Part shown: positions 61,501 to 64,000 of the stretch, one piece after another
Position numbering within the stretch: the first letter of the stretch is position 1
Layout: every line of letters begins with the position of its first letter
Assembly: GCF_000247695.1 (NCBI RefSeq)
Contig: NW_004624734.1
Location: 18,018,541-18,082,540 of the forward strand
Direction of reading: 5' to 3'
Length of the DNA stretch: 64,000 bases
Origin: Heterocephalus glaber
Lineage: Eukaryota > Chordata > Mammalia > Rodentia > Bathyergidae
Notes under the pieces: generated by a model
What the model was told of the DNA's origin: nothing
Seen by the model: the letters and a program-made list of their open reading frames with translations, nothing else
Database searches by the model: none
Position numbers and translations under genes: made by a program

Positions 61501-62040
61501 CCCCAACAAACTCTTACTGGTTTTCTATCAGTAATATACAAATGACAAGCACTTTTCTTTTGAGAAGTTTTAACTTTGAGTTCAGATGGTCTTTTGTTTT
61601 TAAAACTTTGTAGTAATAAGATTGACTGTGTATATTTTATGCAGAATTGCATTAAAATATGTTTGTAACTATGTTCTATTCTTCACAGTTTTTAAGTGTC
61701 ATGCCAATTCTTTTCACATTATATAGAAGTTCTCTCCAAATACTCACCAAGGGGATGAGGCAGTTTAAGTCAGAATGGTAGGCATTTTGGTGTTCCGGAA
61801 ATAATTTATTTTGCATAACACTGTGATCAAATCATTTTATGCTTATACAGCCTGGATTAAATTTCAACTACTCTGTTCAGTGTTGATACATTTACTTCAT
61901 AAATTTGTTTTGTTTTGAATTTGTCATGTAAAATGCTGCCTTGTTCATCATAATGTAATCTGTATTTGTGTACCTTCTTTTTCATGTTAAAAAAATCCTT
62001 AAATAAAACATTTAATACTCACCAAAACAATAAAAATAAA
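58527..62040 (+). pseudogene. PRKCI: Processed pseudogene of PRKCI (atypical protein kinase C iota), 5'-truncated
   Basis: PRKCI is a Ser/Thr kinase of cell polarity complexes. The intronless copy starts inside the PB1 domain (DIMTMSFENYSSFEGLC) and runs in a single frame through the rest of PB1, the C1 zinc finger ([34 protein letters not shown]), the kinase domain and the turn-motif region. Two stops break it: TAG at 58614 and TGA at 58875. From 59025 to 60134 a 369-codon frame is still open. In it the ATP loop GRGSYRKV (61-68) and the lysine in AMK (83) remain. The catalytic HRD-type Asp is Asn in YRNLKLDN (174), and DYG is DYC (191-194), so any product could not phosphorylate. The end is cut by a stop at 60132, just before the usual FEGFEYINP tail. 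The 3' UTR continues to AATAAA (62002-62007) and an A-rich end. Confidence 0.95.
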
Positions 62041-62056
62041 TAAAATTGGAGTAACA
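62040..62056. repeat. Right copy of the 17-bp direct repeat (putative target-site duplication)
   Basis: Exact repeat of 54489-54505, placed immediately after the A-rich tail of the PRKCI retrocopy, where a target-site duplication is expected. The first bases (ataaaa) could also be counted to the tail. Confidence 0.8.
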
Positions 62057-63107
62057 AAAATTACAAAGAAAATATGAAAGTTCACTATTAATCTTATTTT
62101 TTCACATCTAACCACTATGAATGATTTCTTATATGTGCAATTTCTTATCAAAACATACATATTCATTGTTAACAAAGCATGAACGTATTTTAGAAACATT
62201 TATGACCTTCTTTTCTATAGGATACTAGATATACATATTTTCCACAGCTTGATTCATTTTTAATTTTTTTAATCTATTTTTTGAAAAAATAGAACAAACT
62301 ACAGTAGACTTCAGAGTGGTCTCCAAACGTTTGAAAAGAATGGGTTTAGTTTTTCCCTTGTCCCTTCAAGGAAATTAAATCTAAGAACAACATCATCTTA
62401 TCTGTTTCAGAAACTCCATTTTCTATACAATTTTCTGTGCTGCTGCCTCAGACCTTCTGTGTTCTGACACACTCGCAGAAAAGTTATGTGATGCACATTT
62501 CCACTCATGTGATGAGCATTGTGGTATCTGCTTGTTGGGTGGTGATAATTTTTGAGCTGTGACAAGTGATTTGAAGCTGGAATGTGACCCCAGATTTATA
62601 AATCTTTTTTCCCCCTATTTTCCTTTTCAGTGCTAGAGTTGAGTCACTGTATTTTGCCACTATGTTAGGTCTGGATGAAGGAAAAGGATTGCAAAATTAA
62701 TAGACAATATTAATTATTTCACGTGTCGTACTAAATTCCTGAGCTAACATAAATCGTTGAGCCCAAGATTGTTGTTTAGTTTTGATGCTATTTTACATTA
62801 CCTATATACTTGATTCCAGGCTACCATTATACACAAATTATACTCTGTGAACAGCTATGTGTAGTAAAATATTTGTAACTCAGAATAGTTATTATTTTTA
62901 TGACAGTTACCATACCTATGTCTCCAAATAAGTAAAATATAATGATTGAATTCCAAATGCTTATTTTTATACTTAAATGTGCTTCATTTTTTGCCCTTTC
63001 TACATCTCTCAATATAAAACATTTTTAAATGATTGCAATTTTGATGTTTACTTTGATTTAAATTGTAAAGGCAAAGAAAAACCACACCCTTTTGCACAGT
63101 CATGGAC
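62057..63107. other. Unique AT-rich stretch, nothing supported
   Basis: No gene or named repeat. Confidence 0.5.
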
Positions 63108-63235
63108 TGACCCATTCATTTATTTATTCATTCAACAGGTGGTTACTGAAAATCTCTCTGTTGTGTGGCTATGCTTTAGGCAGTGAACATGCAACAGAGA
63201 TGCAAAGGACAAAACTGCCAGCATTCACAGTTGCT
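63108..63235. mobile_element. Ancient LINE fragment
   Basis: 'cattcatttatttattcattcaacaggtggttactgaaaatc... gctatgctttaggcagtgaacatgcaacagag' parallels the old LINE line 'cattcaacaaatatttattgagcacc...ctaggcactggggatacagcagtgaa'. It is the same family as at 15380. Confidence 0.6.
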
Positions 63236-64000
63236 TATATTCAGCATTTACAATGACTAGTGCTTTCACTGAGAATTTTTGATAATCCATGTGGTTAATC
63301 GCTAGGCTTCAGCTCCCAAAATGTTACACTCTGAGTGAATTTTAATCAATGGTCTCAGCAGTGTGGTCAAAGGGCTGCCAAAGCAAGTTCAGAATCAAGA
63401 TAGGAATAAAACATTTAATTCCCAAGGTAGAGTTGATATCCAAGTATTGACTGTCTATTCAGTTTTCATTATCACTTCAATTACCTTTTACATAAAAATG
63501 CTATATAATACTGGTGAATTCTGAACTTTATTTCCAGTGATGGGCAACTTCTTTTTGTATATCTTCATATTTGAAGTGCTTTATATATTGCTATTTTTCT
63601 TTAAAAATTAGGAAGACTACACATCTGTGAACAGTGTCACTAATTGCCACCCATGCAGTCATTCAGTTATGGCACTGCTTTAAGAAAAAGAATCAAAATT
63701 CATAAAATGCAAACAAAACAATTTTTTAAAAAATTATTTCCTTGTCTTTTCATTCAAAACTAGCAATTGTTTGTAGGTTCTTTTGACCCAATCATCCCCA
63801 AGATAAACTAATTAACTAATAAATAAATGAATGTATATAGTATACTGTACATTTCAGGTGTCTATTCATTCAAGCTGATTAACAAGAACCCATCATATTA
63901 TACACATTATTCTGTGCTACCTCTTGTATAATTAATAAAGATGTTCTCCTTATTTCCTGTTGAACTTCTCTATATTGTGTTCAGTCATATGAATATGCCA
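63236..64000. other. Unique AT-rich stretch, nothing supported
   Basis: No gene or named repeat to the end of the window. Confidence 0.5.

Overview
This is a window of mammalian nuclear DNA, almost certainly from a rodent. It is AT-rich and gene-poor, and no intact host gene can be shown in it. The rodent call rests on the SINEs. There are at least eight copies of a short tRNA-derived ID-type SINE (gggctggggatttagctcag... ggtacc-A tail). Three 7SL-derived B1-type SINEs are present, one with the internal duplication typical of rodent B1. There are also many ERVL-MaLR solo LTRs of the rodent kind. I see no B2 elements, which argues against mouse, rat or hamster. A beaver/kangaroo-rat, squirrel-like or similar non-muroid rodent fits better, but I cannot fix the species.

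Layout. 1-0.25 kb: end of an L1 ORF2 copy that runs in from outside. 0.25-30.3 kb: mostly unique AT-rich DNA with scattered MIR, L2/L1M, MaLR, MLT1, ID and B1 copies and purine tracts. 30.37-31.69 kb: a processed pseudogene of NIFK, with a degraded frame, a poly(A) end and a target-site duplication. 32.3-33.6 kb: a MaLR LTR hit by a two-unit ID insertion, followed by a second two-unit ID insertion in the opposite orientation. 36-38.2 kb: two more MaLR LTRs and a tiny insertion made only of poly(A) between 18-bp direct repeats. 39.05-39.75 kb: the broken C-terminal part of a piggyBac-type transposase. 40.4-41.0 kb: an AT-rich tract next to an unexplained GC-richer island. 42.7-53.7 kb: L1, ID, MER2/Tigger-type DNA transposons, a MaLR LTR, B1 and a candidate host exon at 47.41-47.59 kb. 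54.5-62.06 kb: the main structure of the window. A 17-bp perfect direct repeat brackets about 7.5 kb holding, in order, unassigned sequence, a sense L1 fragment that stops inside the reverse transcriptase, a GC-rich segment, and a processed pseudogene of PRKCI with its full-looking 3' UTR and A-rich end. 62.06-64 kb: unique AT-rich DNA with one ancient LINE fragment.

There is no working pathway or operon here. What ties the window together is retrotransposition. L1-type machinery evidently pasted in two gene retrocopies, the ID SINEs, two apparent ID-ID chimeras and a bare poly(A) tail. The most interesting points are the composite PRKCI insertion and the two ID dimers, which look like template-switching products. 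The piggyBac remnant and the possible exon with a signal-peptide-like start come next.
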